Positions 24,835-33,699 of a DNA stretch of 63,149 nucleotides are shown here, piece by piece. The stretch's first letter is position 1; each line of letters starts with the position of its first letter. The notes under the pieces are model-generated. The model was not told the origin of the DNA, ran no database searches, and saw only the letters and a list, made by a program, of their open reading frames with translations. Location of the stretch: the NCBI GenBank assembly GCA_009784025.1, contig WQVK01000007.1, positions 1 through 63,149 of the forward strand, in the 5' to 3' direction. This stretch comes from Defluviitaleaceae bacterium. GTDB lineage: Bacteria; Bacillota; Clostridia; Lachnospirales; WQUN01. Both the position numbers and the translations under genes were made by a program.

Positions 24835-25521
24835 GTGGAGAAAAAGTCGATTTTGGTAGCCAGTAGCAGCAAAGATGAAGTTATAAAATTTACACAAACC
24901 CTACAAAGCATAGGTTACATAACCAGGTACGCCACCACCGTAAAGGAAACCATAAACCTTGCAGCCAGCAAGCACCCAAACCTTATTCTTATATGTAACG
25001 ATTTTAAAGAGACCATACCCCTGTCCCTTATACGCAGCCTGCGTAAATGGCTAGACACCCCAATAATAATCCTGGCAGACGCTCAAGACGAAAAAACAAT
25101 CGTAGCCGCCCTAGACGCAGGCGCTCACGATTTTTTTGTAACCCCATTTGGCTCGGCAGAACATTTTGCCCGCATCCGCGCCGCCATACGCGCCTTCGCC
25201 GTGCAAAGGCATAGAGAAAACAAAGCCAGCCGCTTCTCCCTGGGCGGCCTACAAATAGATTACTCCACCAGAAATGTAACAATAGAAGGCCAAAAAATCC
25301 ACCTAACCCCCATAGAATACCGCATACTATCACTACTAACAAAAAACGCCGGCAAAACCCTAACACATGACCAAATAATAGACGAAATATGGGGCCTGTA
25401 CAACAGCGACAGCCTAGTCCTACGTGTAAACATAGCTAACATCCGCCGCAAAATAGAAAAAAACCAAGCAAAACCCGCGTATATATTTACAGAGGTGGGC
25501 GTGGGGTACAGAGTGGGATAA
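24835..25521 (+). CDS. KdpE/OmpR-type response regulator with degenerate receiver
   Basis: 228 residues from GTG 24835 (AAGGGA site ten bases upstream). The C-terminal winged helix is intact and KdpE-like (IHLTPIEYRILSLLTKNAGK; then VNIANIRRKIE and GVGYRVG). The N-terminal receiver fold is recognisable, but the key residues are lost. The acidic pair is SS (ILVASSSKD), the phosphorylated Asp is Cys (LILICND against LIILDLG), and the invariant Lys is Thr (VTPFG). It is likely phosphorylation-independent, like other atypical OmpR regulators. No sensor kinase and no kdp genes are near; the atp operon is divergent from it. Confidence 0.85.
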   Translation: MEKKSILVASSSKDEVIKFTQTLQSIGYITRYATTVKETINLAASKHPNLILICNDFKETIPLSLIRSLRKWLDTPIIILADAQDEKTIVAALDAGAHDFFVTPFGSAEHFARIRAAIRAFAVQRHRENKASRFSLGGLQIDYSTRNVTIEGQKIHLTPIEYRILSLLTKNAGKTLTHDQIIDEIWGLYNSDSLVLRVNIANIRRKIEKNQAKPAYIFTEVGVGYRVG

Positions 25522-25727
25522 ACCATTTTCAAAGCCAGCAGAGGCCATGCCAGCCACAAATTCAAAAGCTTTTCATAAGGTTCGCTTCGCGTTGCCAGAC
25601 TTATTTTTGGTTACATTTGAAAAAAGTTTTTTTATCAAAAAGCTTCAACCTTCTAAAAAATGGCGAATTTATAGGGTTTTTCCATGTTGGGGCTTATGTA
25701 AAAGGGATAAAACTGACCCTTTTCCGC

Positions 25728-25752
25728 AAAAAAATGGTACCGTATGGTACCA
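25728..25752. repeat. Family C single KpnI-type hairpin, copy C3
   Basis: One ATGGTACCGTATGGTACCA unit after an A-run. This is the only single-unit locus of the family. It lies between the convergent regulator and ferredoxin genes. Confidence 0.8.
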
Positions 25753-25776
25753 CGCCAAGGTGAAATTTTCTAAAAA

Positions 25777-25940
25777 TAGACTTCTTCCGAAATTCCCGTA
25801 AGCGGTTTCGGAAAAGTTACATCTTCAATCTTTTGTTTCTTCTGAGGTAACCCGGAAGACACCGGGCGGCACGAAGTGCCGGGTTCGCCAAGCGAACCTT
25901 ATGAAATTGCGTTTTTTTGCAATTATCAGAAGAACTCCAA
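25777..25940. repeat. Family E element, long variant E4
   Basis: TAGACTTCTTCCGAAATTCC start, linker TTACATCTTCAATCTTTTG, then the inserted block TAACCCGGAAGACACCGGGC ... AAGCGAACCTTATGAAATTG and the final hairpin with GAAGAACTCCAATA. It shares the inserted block with E3. Confidence 0.8.
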
Positions 25941-25942
25941 TA

Positions 25943-25982
25943 AAAAAACTTCAACATTAAAATCTAATGTTAAAGTTTTTTT
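25943..25982. terminator. Bidirectional intrinsic terminator
   Basis: AAAAAAACTTcAACATTA, loop AAATC, TAATGTTaAAGTTTTTTT. A second short hairpin CTTCTTTTTTTC/AAAAAAAGAAG follows at 25985-26007. Together they separate the convergent regulator and ferredoxin genes. The 500-base gap holds only repeats and terminators. Confidence 0.8.
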
Positions 25983-26028
25983 GCTTCTTTTTTTCAAAAA
26001 AAGAAGTTAAGATATGGACGGTTTAAAC

Positions 26029-26196
26029 TTACGCCTGTACACAAGCTGCAACTGGGCATACTTGGGCGCATGCGTCGCAGTCTATACATGCGTCTGCATC
26101 TATTACGTATATGTCGCCGGCAGAAATGCAGGATACTGGGCATTCGCTTTCGCAAACTGCGCAAGCTATGCAAGCGTCTGTAATTTTATAAGCCAA
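26029..26196 (-). CDS. 2[4Fe-4S] ferredoxin
   Basis: 55 residues, TTG start at 26196 with GGAGGTG six bases upstream; being short and TTG-initiated, it is easily missed. Two clusters of ligands: C9, C12, C15, C19-Pro and C37, C40, C43, C47-Pro (CIACAVCESECP; CIDCDACAQVCP). This is the classic clostridial ferredoxin, a soluble low-potential electron carrier, and it supports an anaerobic host. It is monocistronic, with a terminator downstream. Confidence 0.92.
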   Translation of the reverse strand: MAYKITDACIACAVCESECPVSCISAGDIYVIDADACIDCDACAQVCPVAACVQA

Positions 26197-26425
26197 TATG
26201 TTCACCTCCGGTTGGTTAATTTGTCTTACCTTTTTAAGATAATAACAAAAATGTCATATATAAGCAATGGCCTGGCTGGTATTTTGCTAGATTTATATGG
26301 TAGAATGGGACAAAGGCTGGAAAAAGTTCATAAACTATTTGCACACACCGCAGGCGTAAGCCGTAGGAATCGAAGTATCGAGCCGCCCAGCCAGCAAACG
26401 TATACTATAAAGGAGACCTATCAAC

Positions 26426-27406
26426 TTGAATATTCCAAGCAACCTAATCCACAATGTATTTGGCAAGCTAGACGAGCATATACGTAAGGTAGAGCAGGCC
26501 TTCAGCGTAACAGCCATCAACCGTGACGACAATGTGCAGTTTATAGCCAACGACCCAAGCTCCCGGCCAGACAGGGCAGCCCAAGTGCTAAACCATCTTG
26601 TTATGCTGGCCCAGAAAAAAGAAACCATAACTGAACAGCATGTAAACTACGCCATCGCCTCCCTAGAAGACGAGCATCTAACCGATGTGCAAGATTTAAC
26701 AGACGACACTATCTGCAACACCATAAGCGGCCGGCCACTTAAGCCAAAAACCGTTGGGCAAAAAAAATATATTGACCAAATCCGCAGGAATACGATAGTA
26801 TTTTCTATTGGGCCGGCAGGCACGGGCAAAACCTATCTTGCCATGGCCATGGCCATCACAGCCTTCCGCAAAGGCGAGGTAAATCGCATCATTTTAACTC
26901 GCCCCGCCATAGAGGCTGGGGAGAAGCTAGGCTTTTTACCGGGGGATTTGCAGCAAAAAGTTGACCCATACCTGAGGCCACTTTACGATGCTCTTCATGA
27001 TATAATGGGCGCAGAAACCTTCATGCGTAATTTCGAACGCAACCTGATAGAAGTAGCGCCCCTGGCGTACATGCGCGGGCGCACCCTAGAAAATTCCTTC
27101 ATAGTGCTAGACGAAGCCCAAAACACCACCCCAGAGCAAATGAAAATGTTCCTAACCCGCCTAGGCAACAATTCCAAAGCCGTAATCACCGGCGATGTGA
27201 CCCAAATAGACCTACCAGACGGCAAAAACTCCGGCCTGACAGACGCCGTGCGCCTGCTAGACGATATACCAGACATTGGCATAAGCCATCTAACCGCAAA
27301 AGACGTAGTGCGCCATCCTCTTGTACAAAAAATAATCAACGCATACGACAAAGATGCCGCCCGCACGGCGTACAAGGAAAAACGCCGCCCCTCATCACGC
27401 AGATAA
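26426..27406 (+). CDS. phoH: PhoH family ATPase
   Basis: 326 residues, TTG start with AAAGGAG ten bases upstream. P-loop GPAGTGKTYLAMAMA and Walker B VLDEAQNTTPEQMKMFLTR are typical of PhoH/YlaK proteins, a RecD-like ATPase family associated with RNA metabolism. It heads the conserved group phoH-pgpH-ybeY-dgkA. The 230-base leader to the ferredoxin start holds no gene. Confidence 0.93.
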   Translation: MNIPSNLIHNVFGKLDEHIRKVEQAFSVTAINRDDNVQFIANDPSSRPDRAAQVLNHLVMLAQKKETITEQHVNYAIASLEDEHLTDVQDLTDDTICNTISGRPLKPKTVGQKKYIDQIRRNTIVFSIGPAGTGKTYLAMAMAITAFRKGEVNRIILTRPAIEAGEKLGFLPGDLQQKVDPYLRPLYDALHDIMGAETFMRNFERNLIEVAPLAYMRGRTLENSFIVLDEAQNTTPEQMKMFLTRLGNNSKAVITGDVTQIDLPDGKNSGLTDAVRLLDDIPDIGISHLTAKDVVRHPLVQKIINAYDKDAARTAYKEKRRPSSRR

Positions 27407-27434
27407 TACTCATCCCAAAAATCGAGGTGCTTTC

Positions 27435-29675
27435 ATGAAATCTACCCGCTGGCTTCACATGATTCTCGTAATAATTGCCATAATGGCAACAGGTACGGCT
27501 GTCACTTTTGGTGCGTATTTTAGCACCGGGCTGACCTTAACCGTGGGCAGTGTATCCAGCGAAAGGGTGCGCGCCCCACAGGAAGTGCTAAACTACCTAG
27601 CCACAGAGCGCAACCGCCAAGACGCCCTAATCCTTGCCCACGGCCTAGAACAAATTTACGCCCCAAACCCAGGCGAATGGGCAATATTAGAGCATAACCT
27701 CTTTATTTTATTAGAAGATTTGACCCTAATAAGGGAAGCCTACCAGCAAGAATCTGAAGATTTAGCCCTAGCCTTGGCAGAATGGGCAGAGCTATCCGCC
27801 CTACATCACGAGGCCACACAGCAAGCCATTGCCCTATGGGAGGCAGCCATGGCTGCCGCAGAGCCAGGGGTAATCCCCCAGCCACAAGAAGTTCCCCCCT
27901 TGCCAGACGCGCCAGAATGGGAAGGCCTATCCTTCGAATTATTTGCCAATATCCCGGGCATTTCTTTCACCAGCAGCATGCAGCAACATATCATGGACAT
28001 GCAAGAAACTGACTTCTCTATGCTATGGGCAGGGGTTATGGTAGTTGCAGAAGAAGTGCAGCTAAACATAATCATCCGCGAGATTGATTTCCTTACACAG
28101 CTGGCCGTAGAGGCCGGTATCCGCAACTTGCAAGGGTTAGACTCTGCAATGGAAGATATTATCAACCTGATTGTGCTAACCTTCCTGCGGGAAAATGCCA
28201 TCCCAAATGAAGAGCTAAACCGGGCCGCCTTCGAACAGCGCGCCGCCAACTACGAGCGCATATTCTTCCGGGAAGGCCAGATAATTGTAGACGAAGGTGA
28301 AATAGTCACCGAAGATATTTATTATGTACTGGCACAGCTGGGCATGCTGCAAACAGAATCTTTAATGGACAATATTATACCGCTGGCCGGGGTGTTGGCC
28401 GTTATTATTGTGCTTTTCTTTGCCAATGCAATGTACTTATATTTTTACCAGCCAAACATGGCCAAAAGCAAGAAAGAATCGCTGCTGCTTTTCACGCTGT
28501 ACATCCTCACACTGGGGCTAATTTGGGCGCTTAAGGATTTTTCGTTGCCGTTTTTCCCGCTGCTTATTTTCCCTATGCTGGTGGCGGTGCTTATAGACAG
28601 GCGTGCCGCTGCGGTTTTGACATTTTCCATGGTGTTCATCAGCTACTTTGTAGTGGAGGGTACATTAGAATTTATGATGTTCTATTCCATTGCGGGGCTG
28701 CTGGTGGGGTTGCTTTCCCGCTACACCACAGAGCGGTCTAAGGTGTTTGTGGTTGGTGGGATTGTTATGGTTTTACTATTTGGGCTGTCTATTTCCACCC
28801 ATGTGATTTTCGAGCGTAACCTGTCTTTGGATTATTTAAATGAGATGATTATGGCGGCTGTTTTTGCGGCGGTTAGCGGGTTGCTTACGGTTATTGTTTC
28901 CACGGGTAGCCTGCCACTTTGGGAGACTTTCTTTGGGGTGGTGACGCCGGTTAAGCTGCTGGACTTAACCAACCCCACAAATGCACTGCTGCGCAGGCTT
29001 ACTATTGAGGCTCCCGGCACTTACCATCATTCCCTTATTGTGGCCAACTTGGCAGAATCCGCCTGTTATGACATTGAGGCAAATGCCCATGCCGCAAGGG
29101 TTGGCGGGTATTACCATGATATAGGTAAGTTAAAATTCCCCCATTATTTTGCAGAGAACCTAGACGGCGACAACCCACATGACCATATGACCCCTACAAA
29201 CAGCGTACAGCTGATTATAAGCCATGTTTCCCATGGGTTAACCTTGGCCAGCGAACATCGCCTACCGCAATTTGTGCGAGATGTGATTAAAGAGCATCAT
29301 GGCACAACCACCTTGCAATATTTTTATGCCAAGGCCAGGGAAAGTGACCCAGATGCAGATGATAAAGATTTCCGCTACCCATATACAATCCCGCAAACCC
29401 GTGAATCTGCCTGTGTTATGCTGGCGGATTCTGTAGAGGCGGCTGTGCGCTCGCTGGTGCCAAAGATGCATTCATTAGACGAGCTGGAACATACCATCCG
29501 CAGCATAATAAGAGGCAAGCTAAACGACGGCCAGCTTGCAGACAGCCAACTAAGTATCAAAGATGTAAATATAATCGAGCAGAGCTTCTTCCGGGTGCTA
29601 AAAGGCATGTATCACGAGCGAATAGCCTACCCCAAAGCCCCCGCAGCAGACGCTCCAAAGGACACAACGGTATGA
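27435..29675 (+). CDS. pgpH: 7TM-HD membrane protein, PgpH (YqfF)-type c-di-AMP phosphodiesterase
   Basis: 746 residues from ATG 27435 (GAGGTG site). One N-terminal membrane helix (8-30) and an extracellular domain of about 280 residues (7TMR-HDED type) are followed by seven membrane helices and a cytoplasmic HD domain. The HD metal motif YHDIGK is near residue 560; more ligands are in TYHHSLIVANLAE and KEHHGTT. PgpH degrades cyclic di-AMP and so controls potassium and osmotic state. The c-di-AMP receptor DarA is encoded at 35489. Overlaps ybeY by four bases. Confidence 0.92.
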   Translation: MKSTRWLHMILVIIAIMATGTAVTFGAYFSTGLTLTVGSVSSERVRAPQEVLNYLATERNRQDALILAHGLEQIYAPNPGEWAILEHNLFILLEDLTLIREAYQQESEDLALALAEWAELSALHHEATQQAIALWEAAMAAAEPGVIPQPQEVPPLPDAPEWEGLSFELFANIPGISFTSSMQQHIMDMQETDFSMLWAGVMVVAEEVQLNIIIREIDFLTQLAVEAGIRNLQGLDSAMEDIINLIVLTFLRENAIPNEELNRAAFEQRAANYERIFFREGQIIVDEGEIVTEDIYYVLAQLGMLQTESLMDNIIPLAGVLAVIIVLFFANAMYLYFYQPNMAKSKKESLLLFTLYILTLGLIWALKDFSLPFFPLLIFPMLVAVLIDRRAAAVLTFSMVFISYFVVEGTLEFMMFYSIAGLLVGLLSRYTTERSKVFVVGGIVMVLLFGLSISTHVIFERNLSLDYLNEMIMAAVFAAVSGLLTVIVSTGSLPLWETFFGVVTPVKLLDLTNPTNALLRRLTIEAPGTYHHSLIVANLAESACYDIEANAHAARVGGYYHDIGKLKFPHYFAENLDGDNPHDHMTPTNSVQLIISHVSHGLTLASEHRLPQFVRDVIKEHHGTTTLQYFYAKARESDPDADDKDFRYPYTIPQTRESACVMLADSVEAAVRSLVPKMHSLDELEHTIRSIIRGKLNDGQLADSQLSIKDVNIIEQSFFRVLKGMYHERIAYPKAPAADAPKDTTV

Positions 29676-30133
29676 TTTATATAGAAGAGCGAGGCACAGC
29701 CCCCCTACCACTGTATTATCGTACGGTGATCAAACAGGTGATAAACGCAGGCCTGGGCGGCGGGCAAGATGCTGAGATTAGCATATCCTTTGTAACCCCG
29801 GATGAAATCCGGCGGCTTAACTACGACTTTAGGCAGAAAGACAGCGCAACAGATGTGCTATCTTTCCCCGGGGTGGCGCGTGGCAATGCCCGCCGCCGCA
29901 GCAGGACATTTAAGCCAAAGCCCGTGCTTGCCGGGGATATTGTAATATGCCTGGAAGTGGCAGAAAAACAAGCCACAGAAATTGGCCATTCCCTAGAGAG
30001 GGAAGTGGCATTTTTAACTGCCCATGGGCTGTTGCACTTACAAGGGTATGACCACGAAACCCCAGAAGATGAGGCAGACATGATATCGCGGCAAAAGGGC
30101 ATACTACAGTCGTTATGTTTTGAAACAAGCTAA
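29672..30133 (+). CDS. ybeY: Endoribonuclease YbeY
   Basis: 153 residues. The zinc motif HGLLHLQGYDH near the C-terminus and the SFVTPDEIRRLN start are diagnostic of YbeY, a single-strand RNase for 16S rRNA 3'-end maturation and ribosome quality control. It overlaps pgpH by ATGA, so the two are coupled. A slightly Arg-rich insert (RRRSRTF) lies in the middle. Confidence 0.95.
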   Translation: MIYIEERGTAPLPLYYRTVIKQVINAGLGGGQDAEISISFVTPDEIRRLNYDFRQKDSATDVLSFPGVARGNARRRSRTFKPKPVLAGDIVICLEVAEKQATEIGHSLEREVAFLTAHGLLHLQGYDHETPEDEADMISRQKGILQSLCFETS

Positions 30134-30190
30134 GAACGGCGATATTTAGCGCGAAACATAACGATTGATAGAAAGCGTGGGTATGCACAG

Positions 30191-30556
30191 ATGAAGAACC
30201 GAAACTGGCTGCAGTCTTTTGGCAATGCCATGCATGGCATAGGCCGCACGGCAGCGCGGGAGCGCAATTTCCGTATTCAAATTTTTTTTGCACTGGCGGC
30301 GGTGGCTTTTTGTGTGATTGCCCGCGTGCCGGCGTTGCATTTTATTTTGGTGGGTTTTGCGATTTTTTTTGTGCTTTTTGCCGAACTTATGAACACTGCA
30401 GTAGAAGCCTTGACAGATTTGGCCTGCGGTGGCCAGCTGCATCCACTGGCTAAAATTGCTAAAGATGCGGCGGCAGGGGCTGTGTTGCTGGCCAGTTTGT
30501 TTTCGCTGGCGGTGGGCGCTTTTGTTGTGATTGAAACTGTGAGGAGATTTATTTAA
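30191..30556 (+). CDS. dgkA: Diacylglycerol/undecaprenol kinase (DgkA family)
   Basis: 121 residues, three membrane helices after a short amphipathic N-terminus. Conserved ARERNFRIQ, EllNTavE-type motif (ELMNTAVEALTD) and KIAKDAAAGAVLL are present. In Firmicutes the enzyme phosphorylates undecaprenol, feeding the wall lipid carrier pool. Only a weak ribosome site is visible; the gene is 57 bases after ybeY. Confidence 0.93.
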   Translation: MKNRNWLQSFGNAMHGIGRTAARERNFRIQIFFALAAVAFCVIARVPALHFILVGFAIFFVLFAELMNTAVEALTDLACGGQLHPLAKIAKDAAAGAVLLASLFSLAVGAFVVIETVRRFI

Positions 30557-31746
30557 TGCTGGGTCAGATAAAGACGATTATTATTGCTGCGGTTTGCATG
30601 ACTTTGCTAGTGACGGCAGGTTTTACAGCTTTTTGGGTGCTTAGCGGACCTGTGGAGGAAGCGCTGGATGTTTTTGTAGAAGCGCCAACGCCCACGCCTT
30701 TGCCAATGCTTAACCATTACGGTGAAATCCCCACCGTTGGTCGCTGGGATGAGGGGCTTATTGAAGAAAATATTTTCCGGCTGCCAAATAGTTTTTTTAC
30801 AGGGCTGCCCATCTATGAAGAATATCTGCACCGCCGCCCCGTGGCTGTGGTTGTGAACAACTTGCTGCAGGCGCTGCCCCAAAGCGGCATCGGTTATGCG
30901 GATATTATTTACGAGGTGCTTTCCGAGGGGCAGGTTACCCGGCTTGTGGCCATTTTCCAAAGCTACTGGCCAGAAAAAATTGGCCCGGTGCGCTCTGCCC
31001 GGGATTATTTTGTGGACTTTGCCTTTAACCATGATGCGATTTTTGTTCACCATGGGGCAAGCCCCTCTGGTTACGGCAGAATTCGCAACCTGCGCATAGA
31101 CAGCATGGATGGTATGGCCCTGGAGGGCTTTACCTTCTGGCGGGACCGCACTTACCCAGAATGGGCCCGCAACTCTGGCACGCGACCGCTAGAGCATAGC
31201 AGCTACACAAGCGACGAACGCTTGCGCCAGCGCATTTATGATGTAAACATGCGGGATTACCTTGGGGAAGACCCAGCCTTCGGCTTCCGCTTTGGCAGCC
31301 CGCAGCAGGCGCATAGCGGCGAGGCGTTAACGGTAACTGTTCCGTTTTCGCCGGGTTATATTCGTCGGTTTATTTTTGACGAAAGCACAGGGCTATACCT
31401 GGTGGAATACCCACATGGCGCGCTGTACGACGCGATTAACCACCAGCAAGTAAGCGTGACCAATATCCTTATACAGCTAACCTCCAAAACCCATGTGCCA
31501 GGCGACGGCGCCGGCAGGCGCAATGTGCATACAGTGGGCAGCGGGCGCGGATATTTGGCCACAGGCGGCGTGTATTTTCCGCTGCTTTGGGAAAAAGATG
31601 GCCATACAGAGCCCATGCGCTGGTATTTTGAAGATGGTACGCCACTTACGCTAAACCCCGGCAGAACTTGGATAAATGTGTTCCAATCTAACGGGGTTGT
31701 GGAGTTTGGTGGGGTTGAGGTTGAGGAAAGCCTGGAGGAAGAATAA
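30556..31746 (+). CDS. DUF3048 (YerB-like) exported protein
   Basis: 396 residues. An N-terminal hydrophobic segment (8-31) acts as signal or anchor, with no lipobox Cys. The body matches YerB/DUF3048: RPVAVVVNNL, SGIGYADIIYEVLSEGQVTR, GPVRSARDYFVD and the late WYFEDGTPLTLNPGRTWINV. Function not established; family members are exported or lipid-anchored. It starts in the stop of dgkA (TAATG), so it is the last gene of this operon. Confidence 0.85.
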   Translation: MLGQIKTIIIAAVCMTLLVTAGFTAFWVLSGPVEEALDVFVEAPTPTPLPMLNHYGEIPTVGRWDEGLIEENIFRLPNSFFTGLPIYEEYLHRRPVAVVVNNLLQALPQSGIGYADIIYEVLSEGQVTRLVAIFQSYWPEKIGPVRSARDYFVDFAFNHDAIFVHHGASPSGYGRIRNLRIDSMDGMALEGFTFWRDRTYPEWARNSGTRPLEHSSYTSDERLRQRIYDVNMRDYLGEDPAFGFRFGSPQQAHSGEALTVTVPFSPGYIRRFIFDESTGLYLVEYPHGALYDAINHQQVSVTNILIQLTSKTHVPGDGAGRRNVHTVGSGRGYLATGGVYFPLLWEKDGHTEPMRWYFEDGTPLTLNPGRTWINVFQSNGVVEFGGVEVEESLEEE

Positions 31747-31839
31747 TGGCGATTGTGACGCTGTTTTGAGCAAATTAACCTAGCTACTTTTGTTTACCTA
31801 AATCTCGCCGAGAAATTGCGTTGCAATTTACTGACACAT

Positions 31840-31903
31840 AAAAAAATGGTACCGTATGGTACCACAATTCCTGTAAAATGGTACCGTATGGTACCATTTT
31901 TTT
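31840..31903. repeat. Family C double KpnI-type hairpin, copy C4
   Basis: Two ATGGTACCGTATGGTACCA units separated by CAATTCCTGTAAA, with outer A and T runs. It lies 94 bases after the DUF3048 stop, likely ending that operon. The 427-base gap 31747-32173 otherwise contains only the hairpin at 31959. Confidence 0.9.
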
Positions 31904-31958
31904 ATGGAAACGATGCTTTCTTGTGCTGATTTTTGCTTCTTGGCCATGCCGTAAAAGC

Positions 31959-31986
31959 AAAAAAGCCCGAAATTTCAGGCTTTTTC
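31959..31986. terminator. Intrinsic terminator
   Basis: AAAAGCC CGAAATTTCA GGCTTTTTC: a small hairpin with A-run upstream and T-run downstream, usable on both strands. Confidence 0.6.
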
Positions 31987-32173
31987 TTAAAACGAGGAAT
32001 TTTAGGCGTTAAAGTTTTCTTTCTTTTTTATTCCAAGATTCTATTTTTAGTGGTTTTTGGTGAGACTATACGCTTCATTACATGCATCACAGTAACGATT
32101 ATCCCGCTGGTTTTCCCAACGCCATAATCATTGCTTATAGGGTTCGAGATGATTCTAAAAAGCATATCGCTAC

Positions 32174-32395
32174 CTACGCTGGTTGTAGTAATTCTAGCGC
32201 CTTCTTATAAAGCGGGTCAAACTCGCAGCCGCAGCTACCACAATCTTTATCGGCTCGCTCCACAGCTTTTATCAGCTCTGCCGCGGCACTGGCTTGCCCG
32301 CCAGGGGCTAACCATTTTCTTGCGGGTGCGTCAATTACATCCCAGCCAGATGCTGCGAATTTTTCAATGATGTTTACCAGTTCCGCGTTTGCCAC
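32174..32395 (-). CDS. Small protein of unknown function with a Cys-rich motif
   Basis: 73 residues, GTG start behind TAGGAG (eight-base spacing), 28 bases after pyrF and so probably co-transcribed with it. The sequence is helical and acidic with one short Cys cluster (DCGSCGCEF) at residues 51-59. Family not recognised. The cluster may bind a metal. Gene status is supported by the ribosome site and operon position only. Confidence 0.5.
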   Translation of the reverse strand: MANAELVNIIEKFAASGWDVIDAPARKWLAPGGQASAAAELIKAVERADKDCGSCGCEFDPLYKKALELLQPA

Positions 32396-32423
32396 CTTGC
32401 ATTCTCCTATCTAGCAGTTATGC

Positions 32424-33143
32424 TTAGGCTGTAAAATCCTCTTTGCATTTATTATAAACCTCAACCGGGTTTTCAGCTTGAGTAATCGGCCTGCCCACCA
32501 CTATAAACTCTGTGCCCATTTCATTGGCGTAGGCGGGGGTGGCGATTCTTTCTTGGTCGTCTGTTTTGCTGTCTGCAAACCGGATTCCTGGGGTTAGGGT
32601 TACGAAGTCCCTACCGCAGGCGGCTTTTACCGCGCCTATTTCTTCTGGTGAGCAAACAACCCCATCGCAGCCAGAACTTTTAGCCAATTTTGCAAGCCTT
32701 ATCACCTGTTGCTCTGGCGTTGCGTCTATGCCAAGCTCTTCTAAATCTGCCTTGGATTTAGACGTAAGAACCGTAACCGCCAATAAGATTGGCTTTGCAA
32801 TCCCATCTTGCTGGCAAACTTCGTCTATGGCCTTGCGGGCGGCCATCATCCCCTTAGAGCCAGATTCTGCCATGATATTGATAATATCCACGCCGGCCTT
32901 TGTTAAAACCCTAAATGTATTCCCCAAAGTGTTTGGTATGTCGTAGTTCTTCAGGTCCATAAACACTTTATGGCCCCTAGATTTTACCATTTCTACCGGG
33001 TTAAAGCCTTGCAGCGCACCTGTGTTAAAAAGCTCCATCCCTATTTTGCAATAAAAATCTGTTGCACCTTCCATCTGGTTTAGAAAACTCTCCAACCTTT
33101 CCTTTGAATTGAAATCACATGCAATAACAACGTTTTTTCCCAT
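32424..33143 (-). CDS. pyrF: Orotidine 5'-phosphate decarboxylase
   Basis: 239 residues, ATG behind AAAGGGAG. Catalyses OMP to UMP, the last step of de novo pyrimidine synthesis. N-terminal VVIACDFNSKE, the catalytic DLKNYDIPNT (Asp-Lys-Asp array) and TPGIRF, then GTEFIVVGRPIT phosphate-binding end. No other pyr genes are near, and no PyrR-type leader was noticed. Confidence 0.95.
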   Translation of the reverse strand: MGKNVVIACDFNSKERLESFLNQMEGATDFYCKIGMELFNTGALQGFNPVEMVKSRGHKVFMDLKNYDIPNTLGNTFRVLTKAGVDIINIMAESGSKGMMAARKAIDEVCQQDGIAKPILLAVTVLTSKSKADLEELGIDATPEQQVIRLAKLAKSSGCDGVVCSPEEIGAVKAACGRDFVTLTPGIRFADSKTDDQERIATPAYANEMGTEFIVVGRPITQAENPVEVYNKCKEDFTA

Positions 33144-33187
33144 GACTACACTCCCTTTTTATTTTTTGTGAAACTGTATTATTCAAA

Positions 33188-33294
33188 TAGACTTCTTCCG
33201 AAATTCCCGTAGGGGATTTCGAAAAAGTTACATTTTCAATCTTTTGCTTCTTATGAAATTGCGTTTTTTGCAATTTTATAACAGCTCTAATATA
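33188..33294. repeat. Family E element, copy E5, overlapping the mscL stop
   Basis: TAGACTTCTTCCGAAATTCC ... linker TTACATTTTCAATCTTTTGC ... second hairpin GAAATTGCGTTTTTTGCAAT and CTCTAATA. Its right end encodes the last few codons and the stop of mscL on the minus strand. Confidence 0.8.
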
Positions 33295-33677
33295 GAAGTG
33301 CAGGCCGGGCAGCGCGTGGCTTCCGCATGCACTGGTGATTTACAAAACAGGCAAATATGTTCTGGGGCTTCTTCTTTCTTTTTTGCAGCCATCAGCCGGT
33401 TCATTGCCCGGATGATAAGAAACACCACAAAGGCCATGATAATAAAATTTAAAACAGATGTAAAAAACACGCCATAGCGCAGTGTCACACCCATTACATA
33501 CCATTCCAAAGCATCAAAATTTTGCCCTATAAACAGGCCAATAATGGGCGACAATATATTTTCCGTAAGGGAAGCAATAATATCCTGAAACGCCGCGCCA
33601 ACAATCAACCCCACGGCCAAACTGATCACATTACCACGAAGAATAAACGCTTTGAATTCTTGCATAAAAGTCTTCAT
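33276..33677 (-). CDS. mscL: Large-conductance mechanosensitive channel MscL with C-terminal zinc ribbon
   Basis: 133 residues from ATG 33677 (GAGGG site). MscL core: FKAFILRGNVISLAVGLIVG (TM1) with the pore, loop, and FIIMAFVVFLIIRAMN (TM2). After the KKKEE linker comes ICLFCKSP and RCPACTS, a C4 zinc ribbon absent from E. coli MscL though similar tails occur in some Firmicutes. The last codons (from about SILELL) fall inside repeat E5, so the repeat supplied the stop. The gene follows ricT by 22 bases. Confidence 0.92.
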   Translation of the reverse strand: MKTFMQEFKAFILRGNVISLAVGLIVGAAFQDIIASLTENILSPIIGLFIGQNFDALEWYVMGVTLRYGVFFTSVLNFIIMAFVVFLIIRAMNRLMAAKKKEEAPEHICLFCKSPVHAEATRCPACTSILELL

Positions 33678-33699
33678 CTTATCCCTCACGTTTTTAAAA

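Noticed and set aside
26014-26487. 157-residue plus-strand open frame
   Set aside because: It is the complement of the ferredoxin gene and part of the phoH leader; Cys-rich composition comes from the ferredoxin codons.
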